Below, one piece after another: positions 31,669-32,314 of a stretch of DNA of 32,314 bases. The DNA comes from Alphaproteobacteria bacterium (GTDB taxonomy: Bacteria > Pseudomonadota > Alphaproteobacteria > Sphingomonadales > Kordiimonadaceae), in contig JABXIS010000089.1 in NCBI GenBank assembly GCA_013372975.1, positions 1-32,314 of the forward strand. The letters are read 5' to 3'. How positions within the stretch are numbered: the first letter of the stretch is position 1; each line of letters begins with the position of its first letter. Both the position numbers and the translations under genes were made by a program. The notes under the pieces are model-generated. The model was not told where the DNA came from and ran no database searches. It saw only the letters and a program-made list of their open reading frames with translations.

Positions 31669-32314
31669 TTAGAGGATCGAGAAGCCTGTAGCTGCCCAAT
31701 CTTTGTCGAAGCCGGCAAGGCCGCTGGCTGTCAGCGGGTGGTTGAACAGCTTCCTGAGCACATCGATCGGGAAAGTGGCAACATCGGCACCAATGCGTGC
31801 GCTTTCAAGGATGTGCGCAGGGTGACGGACAGAAGCCACCAGGATTTCGGTGTCGAACTGATAGTTGTCATAGATGTTGCGGATGTCTTCGATCAGCTCC
31901 ATGCCGTTGAAACCCACATCGTCATGACGGCCCACGAAAGGTGAAATGAAGCTTGCGCCCGCTTTTGCAGCCAGAAGCGCCTGGTTGGCAGTGAAACACA
32001 GAGTTACGTTCACCATGATGCCTTCAGCGCGCAGCGCCTTACAGGTTTTGAGGCCTTCGATTGTCAGCGGCACTTTCACAGCGATATTGTCTGCGATCTT
32101 GGCGCACTTCAGGCCTTCCTTCAGCATGGTTTCGTGATCGTGTGCTACTGTCTCGGCGGAAACAGGGCCATCAACTTCGCGTGCGATCTCGCCAATCACT
32201 TCAAAAAATTCGCGACCAGCTTTTTTGATCAGCGACGGGTTGGTGGTTACGCCATCCAGAAGGCCAGTTGCATTGGCTTCGCGGATTTCATCGATGTTGG
32301 CGGTATCCAGGAAA
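31669..32314 (-). CDS. Transaldolase / fructose-6-phosphate aldolase (TalC type), start cut by window edge
   Basis: Small (about 217-residue) Schiff-base aldolase of the non-oxidative pentose phosphate pathway. The frame is open to the window end and its first residues read [17 protein letters not shown], so only about two or three N-terminal residues are missing. It goes on with [16 protein letters not shown], the Schiff-base lysine stretch [42 protein letters not shown], and [14 protein letters not shown], all family hallmarks. Bacterial short transaldolases and fructose-6-phosphate aldolases differ by few residues, so the exact activity is undecided. With transketolase at the other end it would complete the pentose-phosphate interconversions. 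Confidence 0.93.
   Translation of the reverse strand, partial: FLDTANIDEIREANATGLLDGVTTNPSLIKKAGREFFEVIGEIAREVDGPVSAETVAHDHETMLKEGLKCAKIADNIAVKVPLTIEGLKTCKALRAEGIMVNVTLCFTANQALLAAKAGASFISPFVGRHDDVGFNGMELIEDIRNIYDNYQFDTEILVASVRHPAHILESARIGADVATFPIDVLRKLFNHPLTASGLAGFDKDWAATGFSIL

Noticed and set aside
1-32314. CRISPR arrays, insertion sequences, tRNA/rRNA genes, att sites
   Set aside because: No regularly spaced repeats, transposase-like proteins, terminal repeats or cloverleaf-like sequence were seen in the gaps.

Overview
The window is about 32 kb of gene-dense, moderately GC-rich chromosome that reads as an alphaproteobacterium. Support for this comes from a DUF1013 cell-cycle regulator (TrcR type), a cysteine-free L31, DUF1192 and two DUF465/YdcH small proteins, paired GANTC sites, a ROSE-type leader on an hsp20 gene, and the MotA-like/OmpA-like gene pair common in this class. 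The overall look suggests Kordiimonadales or a relative, but that genus-level guess is an inference and weak. No insertion sequences, prophage, CRISPR, tRNA or rRNA were seen.

Region 1 (1-6055) is a central-carbon block: the 3' part of transketolase, then gap, pgk and class II fba, all on the + strand. gap, pgk and fba are each closed by intrinsic terminators. thiE follows fba after two tandem hairpins. At the far right edge (31669-32314, minus strand) lies a transaldolase/fructose-6-phosphate aldolase, so sugar-phosphate genes bracket the window. Region 2 (6067-11038) holds an asparagine-synthetase-like protein without a glutaminase cysteine, translationally coupled to thiE; then a DoxX membrane protein (minus), efp, an inositol-monophosphatase (suhB-like) and a glutathione S-transferase.

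Region 3 (11208-16723) has a MotA/TolQ-like and OmpA/MotB-like pair (1-nt overlap), a tiny membrane protein and a GNAT acetyltransferase in one tight run, then a secreted protein, a secreted S41 peptidase (minus), and a 390-nt stretch holding what looks like the C-terminal relic of a beta-lactamase-family serine hydrolase. Region 4 (16720-20153) has an ABC exporter (minus), rpmE, hsp20 with an RpoH-like promoter and a ROSE-like RNA thermometer, and a GFA-family protein. Region 5 (20209-26883) is the most typically alphaproteobacterial: DUF1192, quinone oxidoreductase, trcR, YdcH, ubiX, TIGR02444, a second YdcH, a GGDEF cyclase, purE-purK and a yjhX-like gene.

Region 6 (27013-31578) is the accessory-looking part: a SAM methyltransferase-like gene (minus), then on the + strand an exported NTF2/SnoaL-like protein, an exported COG4798-type methyltransferase, a LytS-type histidine kinase overlapping a LytTR response regulator, and a second paralogous exported SnoaL-like protein. 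The two secreted paralogs bracketing a sensor pair make this the best candidate for an uncharacterised envelope-associated system. The best non-coding find is the ROSE-like thermometer at 19040-19130.
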